NCBI GenBank assembly: GCA_020344315.1
Contig: CP070820.1
Coordinates: 173,605-217,998, forward strand
Direction of reading: 5' to 3'
Length of the DNA: 44,394 bases
Source: Candidatus Bathyarchaeum sp.
Lineage (GTDB): Archaea; Thermoproteota; Bathyarchaeia; Bathyarchaeales; Bathyarchaeaceae
Every line of letters starts with the position of its first letter. Within the stretch, counting starts at the first letter, position 1. Of the stretch, positions 32,427-40,598 are shown piece after piece. The notes under the pieces were generated by a model that saw nothing but the letters and a program-made list of their open reading frames with translations, did no database searches and was not told the origin of the DNA. Made by a program: the position numbers and the translations under genes.

Positions 32427-33791
32427 TTAATGAGATTTGTTCATTTCATGTCTCTTGGCATGGATTGCTGCAACAGTGTCTCCAACATTGCTTTCATCAA
32501 TTACCAAGATTATCTGTGATGTGTGAGGCGCAAAGACCCCCCTCTTTATGTTGATATGAGGTATAGCCCCTATTGCAATGGAGGCAACTCCGGGAGAATA
32601 TTTCATCCTGTCTCCAATGAGGGTAACCACACCAACACCGTATTCTACTGCTAAAGCTTCATCAAAACCTTTAAGTCGTTCTTCATTTTTTCTCAGAAAC
32701 TCTGAGTCAAGGAACAGAAAATCTCGTATTTTTTCTCCAGTCTCAAGTATTTCGGTTCCCAATTCGAGGAAGTCGTTGCGGTTTTCCCAAATCCTCAGAG
32801 CATCCTCCAGAGACCTGCTTTTTTGATCGTGAATTGTGAGAATTGCGCATCCGGTTTTTCCAGTTACACACTTCACTGTTTGGTCAGCATTGCTTTCTGC
32901 CTCGATCATCGTAAATATTTCAGGATAGTTTATTGACACGACCTTTATAGGCTGGTTAAAATGCCTAGCTACTGATATCGCATCTCCTTGAACGATTTTC
33001 ATTCCCATCATGGACGCTTTGTGGGCTTCATTATAAGTCAGAGATGTAAGGTGCTCGGTTTCTTGGTCATCAACCAGATTTGGATCAGTGCTCTGAATTG
33101 GCAAATCTTTGAACAAAACCGTTTCAACATCATATCTTCTTTTTAATAGGCATGAGACAAAAACGGCTGTAAGGTCGGAACCGCCTCTTCCAAGCATTGT
33201 CTCTAATCCATCACTTGTTAATCCGAGAAATCCTGCTTGCACAACTATCTTGCCCTCTTCAAGTGACTCCATGAGGAAATGAATTCTATTCTTGCTCAAT
33301 TCATAATCAGGAGTAGCATTTTCAAAGTTATCATCAGTCACAATCGGCCATTGCTCCTTAGGAACATGGCAGCAATCGAGACCTCTACTCTTCAAGACAT
33401 ATTCCATAAGAACCGATGTTGGTAATTCCCCACCATTGGTTAGAAATTTTGCTTTAATAGCTCCATGAAAACGTTTACCGATTAAAGCGACAGCTTCATC
33501 CATCTGCTGACGATGTTTTTTCAATTCATAAATAACCCGTTTCAGATACTTGCCTTTAACATAGGTTTCTGCTAGGCTTTCATACGTATTGAAGACCGAA
33601 TCTATTGAGATAGGTCTAGAATGCGTATAGGATTCACCTATCCTTATGAGCGCATCTGTAAATCCGCTCGGAGCCGAGAAAACAACTACAGGACCGAAAT
33701 CATTCCCATCCTTGAGGGATATTATGCAATCCAAAATCGCGGGTATTTTTTCCCCAGCATCACCCAAGAGGCTACCACCGAATTTTGCCAC
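32427..33791 (-). CDS. Aspartate kinase
   Basis: The enzyme phosphorylates aspartate at the head of lysine, threonine and methionine synthesis. The 454-residue protein begins MAKFGGSLLGD, with the catalytic Lys3 in KFGGS, at a GTG (33791). It continues with GEKIPAIL, PTSVLMEYVL, VVQAGFLGLTSDG, LGRGGSDLTAVFVS (aspartate/ATP site) and KDLPIQSTDPN. The C-terminal part holds ACT regulatory modules (VTLIGDRMKYSPGVASIAIGA, then SQIILVIDESN). Feedback control by an amino acid is therefore likely. The upstream gene is a low-molecular-weight phosphatase, and the downstream sequence is the broken PGI/PMI copy; no other amino-acid pathway gene is near. Confidence 0.92.
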   Translation of the reverse strand: MAKFGGSLLGDAGEKIPAILDCIISLKDGNDFGPVVVFSAPSGFTDALIRIGESYTHSRPISIDSVFNTYESLAETYVKGKYLKRVIYELKKHRQQMDEAVALIGKRFHGAIKAKFLTNGGELPTSVLMEYVLKSRGLDCCHVPKEQWPIVTDDNFENATPDYELSKNRIHFLMESLEEGKIVVQAGFLGLTSDGLETMLGRGGSDLTAVFVSCLLKRRYDVETVLFKDLPIQSTDPNLVDDQETEHLTSLTYNEAHKASMMGMKIVQGDAISVARHFNQPIKVVSINYPEIFTMIEAESNADQTVKCVTGKTGCAILTIHDQKSRSLEDALRIWENRNDFLELGTEILETGEKIRDFLFLDSEFLRKNEERLKGFDEALAVEYGVGVVTLIGDRMKYSPGVASIAIGAIPHINIKRGVFAPHTSQIILVIDESNVGDTVAAIHAKRHEMNKSH

Positions 33792-33835
33792 CGAAAGCTT
33801 TCTCAGTCCCCTTGCCCCCTGTCATACAGCTAACA

Positions 33836-34234
33836 TTATAATGACTTTGCTAGGTGTGCTACTTTGCTTTTTATCTTTTCGAATATCTGTTGAGCTTGTC
33901 TATAGGGTACGGCATATGGATCAGTGATGTGCCATACAACAACTCTGTCAGCACACTCCGGCGACCGATCAAGTATAACCCGCTCATGCCGAGACTCCAT
34001 AGCCACAATAACATCATACTCACAAAGAGTCTTCACATCCAAATCTTCAGGAGTTCTCTTCAGGAATTCATCTGCGCCCTCCTGCTCCGCATACCTCCTC
34101 GTCAAATCCACAACTCTGTAATAAGCATGGGTTCCAGCAGAATCAACATCAACATCTGGCCTAAACTTCTTTAACAGCGCCTCCGCCAACGGACTACGAC
34201 AAGCATTACCAGTACAGACAAACAACACCTTCAT
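33836..34234 (-). CDS. Low-molecular-weight protein tyrosine phosphatase family
   Basis: The 132-residue protein begins with the signature P-loop VCTGNACRSPLAE (nucleophile Cys7, Arg13) and has the general-acid loop ITDPY near its end, as in LMW-PTP and related arsenate reductases. The start ATG at 34234 is fixed by GAGGTG at 6-base spacing; a GTG 9 bases upstream is the alternative. Arsenate-reductase members carry extra resolving cysteines. Cys residues here at CEYD and PECAD exist, but their positions do not settle the question. It lies 44 bases upstream of the aspartate kinase and may be co-transcribed with it. Confidence 0.88.
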   Translation of the reverse strand: MKVLFVCTGNACRSPLAEALLKKFRPDVDVDSAGTHAYYRVVDLTRRYAEQEGADEFLKRTPEDLDVKTLCEYDVIVAMESRHERVILDRSPECADRVVVWHITDPYAVPYRQAQQIFEKIKSKVAHLAKSL

Positions 34235-34441
34235 TAGACACACCTCATCGGAGTTTAGAACCCTTAACTATTTTCCACTTAATAAACACCAAGCTGTGTG
34301 TGTTCATTCTTAACGTGAAAAGAAACTTATATCCGACCACCATATTACAGATTCAACAAAAACATTACAGATTTCAATTCACAAATCAACTGAATCGAAA
34401 AGCGATTCACTGTACCGTAACTAAAGGCTGGTGCGCCCGGA

Positions 34442-35605
34442 ATGAAAATAGGTAAACTAAGCTGGGAATTCCCACCACGAGTCGTAGGTGGAATAGCTCG
34501 CCACTGCGAAGGCTTAGCCAAAGCCCTCATTCAGCAAAACCATGAAGTTTACCTCTTCACCCTGGACTTTCCCGGCTCACCAAGCTACGAAGAGATGGAC
34601 GGAATCAAAGTATACCGCGCCTCAACAGAATTGGGGCACCCCAACTTTCTAACATGGGTTCTCCTGTTTAACCACTTTCTGGAGAAAAAGATGGCGGAAG
34701 TAAGCCAATCGGTTGACTTTGACGTTATGCACGTTCATGACTGGCTAGCCGCCTTCGCAGGAATCTCCTTCAAGCGCTACGTACAAAAGCCGATGGTTCT
34801 CACAGTGCACAGCACAGAAGTTGGAAGAGCACAAGGTCTCCGCAGCGCCGATTCTTTCTCCATTGACGGAATAGAATGGTGGGCAACCTACGAGGCAGAT
34901 AAAGTCATAGTGTGCAGCCAATCAATGAAAAACGAAATCTGCGGACACTTCAACCTACCACAGGACAAAGTTGACGTAATCCCGAACGCCATTGACACAA
35001 CGCAATATCACACCACGGCTGACAGAGGATCAGTTAGACAACGCTACGGAGTAGGCTGGGACGAAAAAATGATCCTCTGTGTAGGACGTCTGGTTCCGCA
35101 AAAGGGAATCGAATATTTCATCCGAGCAATACCCAACATAATCAATCGTTATCCCGAAGCAAAGTTCGTAATTGTCGGAGAAGGATGGTCAAGAGATTTT
35201 CTCGAAAGTGAAGCCCGCTCCACCGGACATAGAAAGAAGATTCGCTTTACCGGCTTCGTTCCTGACAGGGAAGTGATAGACCTCATGACCAGCGCAGACG
35301 TCCTGGTTGTTCCCTCTATCTATGAGCCCTTTGGCATAGTCGCACTGGAGGGAATGGCTACAGGCGTTCCCGTGGTAGCTAGCCAAGTGGGGGGTTTATC
35401 TGAGGTGATAGAACATAATCGCACAGGAATTTTCGTGTATCCAAAGAGCCCCGAATCGATCGCATGGGGGATTGATAGAATTTTGTCCGATCCAGACCGC
35501 GCCAGATGGCTGACCGAGAACGCAAAAGATAAACTTGAGAAGGCTTATAGTTGGGAAGCAGTTGCTATGAAGACTGTAGAGGTTTACAGAAAGTTGGTGG
35601 GATAG
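34442..35605 (+). CDS. Family 4 glycosyltransferase (glycogen-synthase-like)
   Basis: This 387-residue GT-B enzyme begins KIGKLSWEFPPRVVGGIARH, the sugar-nucleotide-side Gly-Gly loop of GT4/GT5 enzymes. It has VMHVHDWLAAFAG, VLTVHSTEVGR, VIPNAIDTTQY, ILCVGRLVPQKG and the C-terminal E-x7-E motif EPFGIVALEG. These features indicate a retaining glycosyltransferase using a nucleotide sugar, of the type seen in archaeal glycogen or glycolipid synthesis. A second, similar enzyme is at 39140-40414. The downstream winged-helix gene starts 2 bases after the stop, using a ribosome binding site inside this gene, so they are coupled. Confidence 0.9.
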   Translation: MKIGKLSWEFPPRVVGGIARHCEGLAKALIQQNHEVYLFTLDFPGSPSYEEMDGIKVYRASTELGHPNFLTWVLLFNHFLEKKMAEVSQSVDFDVMHVHDWLAAFAGISFKRYVQKPMVLTVHSTEVGRAQGLRSADSFSIDGIEWWATYEADKVIVCSQSMKNEICGHFNLPQDKVDVIPNAIDTTQYHTTADRGSVRQRYGVGWDEKMILCVGRLVPQKGIEYFIRAIPNIINRYPEAKFVIVGEGWSRDFLESEARSTGHRKKIRFTGFVPDREVIDLMTSADVLVVPSIYEPFGIVALEGMATGVPVVASQVGGLSEVIEHNRTGIFVYPKSPESIAWGIDRILSDPDRARWLTENAKDKLEKAYSWEAVAMKTVEVYRKLVG

Positions 35606-35607
35606 AA

Positions 35608-35880
35608 TTGGGCGAGAATTCTTTTCGTTCATACAATGCTGAGCAGCCTAATCAACTACGCCTTTTGGTGATGCTCCACAATATAGGGGCAACTGAATCA
35701 TCCAAATCGTTAACTATTCAACAGATTTCAGAGTGGACCAGAATGGAGGCTCCGGAGCTGCAGACTCATCTACAAAAACTGATTGAGCTAGGTTACGCAC
35801 AATCATTTCGTTCAGAAGAAACCGACAAATACTACCTTACAATCGACGGAATCAGAAAAGTGCTGAGCCTATACAGCTAG
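35608..35880 (+). CDS. Small winged-helix protein coupled to the glycosyltransferase
   Basis: The TTG start at 35608 is preceded by GGTGG inside the end of the GT4 gene. The 90-residue product reads as a winged helix: QLRLLVMLHNIGATE (helix 1), SLTIQQISEWTRMEAPELQT (HTH), HLQKLIELGYAQ (recognition/third helix), then a beta wing DKYYLTIDGIRKVL. It belongs to the broad MarR/ArsR-like archaeal regulators. Its coupling with the glycosyltransferase suggests it regulates that gene or senses a related metabolite, which is inference. Confidence 0.75.
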   Translation: MGENSFRSYNAEQPNQLRLLVMLHNIGATESSKSLTIQQISEWTRMEAPELQTHLQKLIELGYAQSFRSEETDKYYLTIDGIRKVLSLYS

Positions 35881-36028
35881 CGTCCCATGCAGCCTTTCTT
35901 CTCGGTTTGAAGTAAAGAATGGAGAAGCAAACTGAGTAGGCGCGCACATTTCGATTTAGCGTAAAAGATGTTTAAATGTTGCTGGTATAAAATTCAATTT
36001 CTGCAAAAAATAAGTAATGGTTCTGGAT

Positions 36029-36096
36029 GCGCAGAAGTGGATGGAGGTAACCTAAGTCTCCTTTTAATCGAAGCACGCAAGAAATCCACTTAGCGC
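36029..36096. ncRNA. Candidate structured RNA (stem-closed 68-base element)
   Basis: GCGC-AG-AAGTGGA (36029-36041) pairs with TCCACTT-A-GCGC (36085-36096): 11 base pairs with a small internal loop. Inside, GGAG (36043-36046) and CTCC (36058-36061) can form a second stem. It lies in the 270-base gap between two converging genes. It does not match a tRNA. The sequence around it shows no gene. Confidence 0.35.
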
Positions 36097-36153
36097 CTGG
36101 AACAAGAGGGAGTATGACTCGAAGAGTTGTACGAAATGAAGTTCATAGTTTGG

Positions 36154-36408
36154 TTATCTGCTTTGGTCCACGCGCAGGACATTTCCCTTTTCGTCGATCA
36201 CGAGTTCCACCCAAGCTCCCTCGTATCTTGCATCGTCCACGAATCTTGCGACCCAAGCTTTCTTCAATTCGACCTTACCGGCTTTTCCGCGGTTTTCTAT
36301 GAGTTTTACGTATTTTTGTCCAAGGGATCGCAGATACGCCCTTTCTGAGACCTTAACGAATTCTTTCACCTTTTCTTCAGCTATTTTTCTGATCTCTTCT
36401 TCACGCAC
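36154..36408 (-). CDS. Small PepSY-like protein, protease operon gene 3
   Basis: The GTG at 36408 overlaps the stop of the preceding gene (GTGCGTGA); a GTG at 36420 is the alternative. The 84-residue protein is a charged helix (EEEIRKIAEEKVKEFVKVSE) followed by beta strands ending in AWVELVIDEKGNVLRVDQSR. That strand-turn-strand ending resembles PepSY/propeptide domains (xxVEVxVDxxGxVxxVD). No signal peptide is present. It is the third gene of the caspase-like protease operon. It may act as a companion or inhibitor of the protease, which is inference. Confidence 0.6.
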   Translation of the reverse strand: MREEEIRKIAEEKVKEFVKVSERAYLRSLGQKYVKLIENRGKAGKVELKKAWVARFVDDARYEGAWVELVIDEKGNVLRVDQSR

Positions 36409-36892
36409 TCTTGACCACACTCCAGTTCTTAGTTGTTGAGATAACAGCTTTTGTTTCAGGATTTATCTTCACCACTATAAAGTCTCCCTCCACAGGAATA
36501 CCTCCTACAACATGCTTCCATCTTACGAAGAACGTCAAACCGACCGCACCCCTGTCTATTAACTCCACGGATTCAAATACCGCATCCTCTGGAACTTCCA
36601 ATTCAGACTTTGCTATTTCTATGGCTTCCTCTTCCGTAAGCTTAACGACTTTGGAACCGATCGTTCTACCTGGATATCGCCACCCTACGGTCTCCCCGGT
36701 TTCCTCGTCGATCCTAGCAACTATAGACTGTTCCGCCGCTCTCACTTCTACTTCAGAAATTTTTCTCAGAAGGCCCGGAGACCATCTACTTGTCTTTTCT
36801 CCAATTTCAGGAGCTATTCTTTTTCCTCTTAGCCTCAGTTTCTTTGTTGCTAATTTCTTGACCTTCTCTTCAATCTTCTTTTCCTGACTCAC
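36401..36892 (-). CDS. PepSY/propeptide-like protein, protease operon gene 2
   Basis: The GTG at 36892 is chosen because GAGGTGA lies 5 bases upstream; a GTG at 36901 is the alternative. The 163-residue protein has a lysine-rich N-terminal helix. A first beta-rich unit follows (EQSIVARIDEETGETVGWRY), then helix TEEEAIEIAKSELEVP and strands ending VVGGIPVEGDFIVVKINPET-KAVIST. The G-I-P-V-E-G-D block followed by a strand with a turn and NW is the signature of PepSY/YcdB-type and M4-peptidase propeptide domains, which inhibit or chaperone proteases. Unusually, there is no signal peptide. It lies directly after the caspase-like gene, with no gap to speak of. Confidence 0.7.
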   Translation of the reverse strand: MSQEKKIEEKVKKLATKKLRLRGKRIAPEIGEKTSRWSPGLLRKISEVEVRAAEQSIVARIDEETGETVGWRYPGRTIGSKVVKLTEEEAIEIAKSELEVPEDAVFESVELIDRGAVGLTFFVRWKHVVGGIPVEGDFIVVKINPETKAVISTTKNWSVVKSA

Positions 36893-36902
36893 AGACTTCA
36901 CC

Positions 36903-37541
36903 TCACTCCCATAATATCCAGCAGCTCATGGCTGGATAACTGTCGTCTGCCTCATCCAATGCTGTTCTCAAATTCTTTCCCTCAACGAGCCACTTTTGGT
37001 AGACCAAATCGTCGAAGTACTTGGCACCCCAGTCAGGTATTGTCTGGGTGAATCCCACATAGTTTTTCGTGCCTTTAGCTCTAAAGGCATTTGCCATAGT
37101 ATCGTTCTTTCCTCCCAAACATACTCCTGCATAAAGCAGCAATCCCGGAGCTGAACTCGAGGATGTTACGTCACTAGGATAAACATTTCCGTCATCGAAG
37201 CAGAAATAAACTTTGCCACCGCCAAAGCCTCCGTGTCCTGCCAAGTGCACGATATTCTTATTCAAGTTGGTCAAGAAGTCAGTCTTGGTTGCAGGATGCC
37301 TAATCATAGTAACGGAGTGCCCTTCAGACTCTAAAATGTTCTTGATCTGCTCCCCCTCGTCGTATGCGCCAGGGAGATGACCATTCCCTGATGTGTGCGG
37401 ATCTGCGCAGACAAAGTCGTTCTTGAATGTCGGTACTAACTGTGCTATCAACTTCTTCAAAAGCTTCAGAATAAAATCTAGGATACCTCTCATTTCTTCA
37501 ATATCCCTAGTCAATCTCTCTAATCTTTCTTCTCTTGACAT
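36903..37541 (-). CDS. Caspase/CHAT-like cysteine protease (clan CD)
   Basis: The 212-residue protein has an N-terminal coiled coil (about 1-35), then a fold with a His/Cys dyad. NIVHLAGHGGFGG carries His103 and LLLYAGVCLGGKND carries Cys141, each at the end of a hydrophobic strand as in caspases, gingipains and CHAT proteases. After the dyad, GTKNYVGFTQTIPDWGAKYFDD matches the CHAT-type segment that follows the nucleophile (V-x-G-x-T/x-x-x-x-D). There is no signal peptide or membrane segment, so it acts in the cytoplasm. It is the first gene of a three-gene operon whose other members look like PepSY/propeptide domains. Substrate and trigger are unknown; regulated proteolysis or a defence/cell-death role is plausible. 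Confidence 0.8.
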   Translation of the reverse strand: MSREERLERLTRDIEEMRGILDFILKLLKKLIAQLVPTFKNDFVCADPHTSGNGHLPGAYDEGEQIKNILESEGHSVTMIRHPATKTDFLTNLNKNIVHLAGHGGFGGGKVYFCFDDGNVYPSDVTSSSSAPGLLLYAGVCLGGKNDTMANAFRAKGTKNYVGFTQTIPDWGAKYFDDLVYQKWLVEGKNLRTALDEADDSYPAMSCWILWE

Positions 37542-37572
37542 TTTAACTCTGAGTAAAACTTTATAATTAATT

Positions 37573-37582
37573 GCTTTATAAA
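37573..37582 (-). promoter_or_regulatory. TATA box of the caspase-like operon
   Basis: TTTATAAAGC on the minus strand lies about 36 bases before the ATG at 37541, so transcription should start about 10 bases upstream of the ATG. The region is strongly AT-rich on both sides. No palindromic operator is evident. Confidence 0.5.
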
Positions 37583-38071
37583 ATTTATGATTTGATTATT
37601 GATTATATGGAGAGTTCTATAATCCAGTTTTAGAACTAAATGAAACGAACGAAAAATATTGCATACCCCGAGCTATTCAGGACATTTTAATTTTTGATGT
37701 GAATGTGAATAGGTAAACTTTGGAAAACTACTGTGGGATGACATCAATACTCACTTATCAAGAAGAGGCAACAAGCTATCTAATAATTACTATACCCAAT
37801 GAGAATCCTACTTCAGGGCACATCATTGTTTCTTTAACTTTTATGTGAAGACACATACATTGGTGTAATTCGTTTTTCGGATACAGTATGATTACCTCCT
37901 TTAACACTGGTTTTCCAAGTTTCATTAATGAAGTATGATTGCCAAACGGAGCAATCGACAGCAATGGTATGTTGTTTCCAGACGTAGCGCGGGCATCGAC
38001 GTTGTCATTCTCTCTGCACTTTGTGAGGCAGGAGGCACAGGACACCAATCAGGCAGATTTTAGCTTTCTTT
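37583..38071. other. Mostly non-coding gap with one doubtful ORF
   Basis: The gap between the caspase-like operon and galT holds only one doubtful minus-strand ORF (37776-38048). That frame encodes 90 residues from a TTG with no ribosome binding site, has several cysteines near its start (SCASCLTKC) and later PLLSIAPFGNHTS, and shows no clear family. I would not call it a gene without homologues. The rest is AT-rich with no repeats. Confidence 0.35.
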
Positions 38072-39118
38072 TCAGATCTTATTTGAAGAGGAGAGATATA
38101 CCACATGCTTAAGTTCTGCAGCAGCGTCTTCCGGGGAAATCACATTAATGAACATACCCGTGCTCTTCTCAAACCCTGCCCATATGGCTAATCTGGGATA
38201 GACCTCTAGATGCCAGTGATAGCAATCCTGCGCATCTTCCGCTGATATTGTGTGGAAACCGAAATTGTAGGGAGGATCATTCAGTAAAGACCTCAACCCG
38301 CCCAGACAGACGCGCATGGTTTCAGCCAAATCTTTAATCTCCTTCTGGGAGAGTCTTAACATGCTTGACTGGTGCCGTTTAGGCAACACCCAAAATTCCA
38401 TAGGGTGAACACTTGCCCAAGGAGCGAAAACTACAAAACTGTCATTCTCCCAGATGAAACGCGGACCTTCATTCTCTCTCTCCATAACATCACAGAGCAG
38501 ACATTCATGATTCTTCTTCCAGTAACTTTTGCTTGCCTCCAATTCCTCCTCCAGAAGACTTGGAATAAAGGGAGTTGCAATCAGCTGGGTGTGAGCGTGA
38601 GAGAGAGATGCTCCCGCCTCGCGTCCATGGTTCCTGAAGATTGAAACATACTTCACGTAGGGCTTTCCGGAAAGGTCTGCTAGCCGATCAAGATATGCGT
38701 TTATCACATGAACCAGCTGGGAAACTCGGGCAGCTCCAGGGTGTTCGTCATGACATGGCGATTCTATGAGAACTTCGTGAAGGCCTGCAGCATTTTTGAG
38801 AACAGGGCTTTCTTTGATTGTTCCCCTTTCTTTATCTGGAGGAGTGAAAGCAGGGTATAAATTCGGTACAATTCTAACTATCCAATCTTTATGGCGGTAA
38901 CCGTTCTGGTCCCTTTCCTTTCTGATCTCTCCGTTAGGAGAAAGATACAGTAGTACTGCTGGAGGGGTCATATGCTCATTACCGGGGCAGAGAGGGCAAA
39001 CACCTTCCTTCTTCTCAATCAGCTTCTTGACAAAATCTGTGGGTCTCTTCTTGCGCTCCTTAGCAATGACAACCCATCGATTCAATAAATAGTCTTTCCG
39101 AACTTCATTACTCATCAT
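38072..39118 (-). CDS. galT: Galactose-1-phosphate uridylyltransferase
   Basis: GalT transfers UMP between UDP-glucose and galactose 1-phosphate (Leloir pathway); some archaeal members act on other hexose phosphates with ADP or UDP. The 348-residue protein has the N-terminal DYLLNRWVVIAKERKKRP block and zinc-binding CPLCPGNE (with a later CLLCDV pair). The first HIT-like segment SLSHAHTQL follows, and CYHWHLEVYPRL with histidines in HxH form near the C-terminus. The start ATG at 39118 follows GGAAA; a TTG at 39136 is the alternative. It begins about 22 bases after a GT4 glycosyltransferase stop, an arrangement suggesting that activated sugars are made for that enzyme. Confidence 0.93.
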   Translation of the reverse strand: MMSNEVRKDYLLNRWVVIAKERKKRPTDFVKKLIEKKEGVCPLCPGNEHMTPPAVLLYLSPNGEIRKERDQNGYRHKDWIVRIVPNLYPAFTPPDKERGTIKESPVLKNAAGLHEVLIESPCHDEHPGAARVSQLVHVINAYLDRLADLSGKPYVKYVSIFRNHGREAGASLSHAHTQLIATPFIPSLLEEELEASKSYWKKNHECLLCDVMERENEGPRFIWENDSFVVFAPWASVHPMEFWVLPKRHQSSMLRLSQKEIKDLAETMRVCLGGLRSLLNDPPYNFGFHTISAEDAQDCYHWHLEVYPRLAIWAGFEKSTGMFINVISPEDAAAELKHVVYLSSSNKI

Positions 39119-39139
39119 GTTTTTTCCAGCTAACAAATA

Positions 39140-40414
39140 CTAAGTAGCGGCTTTCTGAGATTTTTTCAATTTCAGGAGTTCAGAATAACGGTTAACAGTT
39201 GTCTTGGCAGCTTCGTCCCAAGAAAAGAGTTCAAGCACTCTCTTCCTGCCATTGCGTCCGAATTCAATTCTTTTCTTGGGATCTTGGATGGCGCTTATAA
39301 TTCCCCAAGCGATGTCAGTTGGGTCGTTTGGATTGATGTGGAAGCCACATTGATCTGGACCGCTAATGCTGACAATCTCTCTCATTCCGCTGATGCCGGC
39401 GGCTCCAACAACTACGGGTTTCTCCATGCTCATAGCCTCTAGGGTTACGATTCCGAAGGGCTCATAGAGACTGGGATAAACCGCCACGTCACATGCTGCG
39501 TAATGGGCGATTCGCTCTTCCTCGGGTATGAATTCAAAACGGAACTTCACAACGTCTTCAAGGTGTAGATTACGAACGAGTCCCTCCAGGTAGTCCCGCA
39601 TGTCGCCGAGACCAACGACAACCAGTTTTGCGTTCGGAATCTTTTGCCTGACCTGGGGCATGGCTCTGATGAGTTTGTCTACCCCTTTGATCCATACGAG
39701 TCTTCCCACGAAGAGCACCATCAAATCATCGTTGGTGAGTCCGTATCTCTCTCTAACTGCATTGATTCTTTCTTCTGCTACATGCTCAGGGCTGTACTTC
39801 TTTGGATCCACCCCATTGTAGCAAACTCGAATCTTCTCTGCAGGAAATCCAGCCTGTATTAGTTCATCTTGCATCGCGTAAGAAACCGTTATAACCATGT
39901 CCGCCATCTGTCCCCCCCGGTTTTCTATGCTGCTGACCACAGCTGAGCCGTTGCCGAGGGTTCGTCCCCTCTCATTGGAGTGTACATGAAAAGCTAGGGG
40001 CAATCCCAACTCTTTTCGGATGGAGATGCCTGCAATAACTGAGAGCCAGTCGTGGGCTACTACCAGATCGAATTTGAAGTCCTCGGATCTAACAAGTTCG
40101 TTTATCATCTTTGAGGCGCTGAGATAATTGTACATGAGAATTTTTGAGAAGAACTGAATTCCCCTACCCCACTTTTTAACGTCTTCAGCGACCACATCCG
40201 GCAGGGAGTCAGAGACATCAATGTGGACTGGGCGATGAATTTCTATGCCGCGCAGAAGCTCTCTGGTAGGGAGGCTTCCTTGATCGTCATTCATGGTGAA
40301 GACTGTTACGTCGTGACCAAGCAGAACGAACTTTCGCGTTATCTCTGCAGCATAGGTTCCTAAGCCACCAACGATCTTGGGAGGATACTCGTAAACCAAC
40401 ACAGCTATTTTCAT
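39140..40414 (-). CDS. Family 4 glycosyltransferase (glycogen/starch-synthase-like)
   Basis: This 424-residue GT-B enzyme begins KIAVLVYEYPPKIVGGLGTY with the nucleotide-sugar loop. It contains LVVAHDWLSVIAGIS, LAFHVHSNERGR, VCYNGVDPKKYSP, LFVGRLVWIKGVDKL and EPFGIVTLEA (E-x7-E). It is a paralogue-level relative of the enzyme at 34442-35605 but not close enough to be a recent duplicate. It is co-directional with galT, so the pair likely converts hexose phosphate to nucleotide sugar and then glycan. The acceptor could be glycogen-like glucan, lipid or protein. Confidence 0.9.
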   Translation of the reverse strand: MKIAVLVYEYPPKIVGGLGTYAAEITRKFVLLGHDVTVFTMNDDQGSLPTRELLRGIEIHRPVHIDVSDSLPDVVAEDVKKWGRGIQFFSKILMYNYLSASKMINELVRSEDFKFDLVVAHDWLSVIAGISIRKELGLPLAFHVHSNERGRTLGNGSAVVSSIENRGGQMADMVITVSYAMQDELIQAGFPAEKIRVCYNGVDPKKYSPEHVAEERINAVRERYGLTNDDLMVLFVGRLVWIKGVDKLIRAMPQVRQKIPNAKLVVVGLGDMRDYLEGLVRNLHLEDVVKFRFEFIPEEERIAHYAACDVAVYPSLYEPFGIVTLEAMSMEKPVVVGAAGISGMREIVSISGPDQCGFHINPNDPTDIAWGIISAIQDPKKRIEFGRNGRKRVLELFSWDEAAKTTVNRYSELLKLKKSQKAAT

Positions 40415-40556
40415 AGTTTTTTCCCCGTTTCGATATGCGCTTCCAGCCTAAGGGGTTTAGTTTTGGTTTATGAGATGCCTTATTTAACGGTTACTGGCTT
40501 CGCCTAATGAATGTTAGTTCATCTTTTTTGGTGTTTGAAATCGAATCCGACTGTGA

Positions 40557-40575
40557 GCTGAGCCTGTTGCTCAGC
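40557..40575 (-). other. Strong short hairpin downstream of the DEAD-box gene
   Basis: GCTGAGC and GCTCAGC form a perfect 7-bp stem with a 5-base loop, 24 bases after the helicase stop at 40599 on the minus strand. There is no T-run after it on that strand, so it is more likely a 3'-stabilising or processing structure than a classical terminator. Confidence 0.4.
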
Positions 40576-40598
40576 GTATCTGGCACCTTAGATGCTTT

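Noticed and set aside
36401-36901. A single PepSY-like gene broken by a frameshift at 36401-36420
   Set aside because: The first protein ends naturally after its NW-containing strand, the second has its own start overlapping the stop, and each carries a complete helix-strand unit. Two coupled genes explain it better.
37776-38048. 90-codon minus-strand ORF as a real gene
   Set aside because: It starts at TTG without a ribosome binding site and has no recognisable family; listed only as doubtful within the gap entry. A faint PFGN resemblance to PAAR-like proteins is too weak to use.
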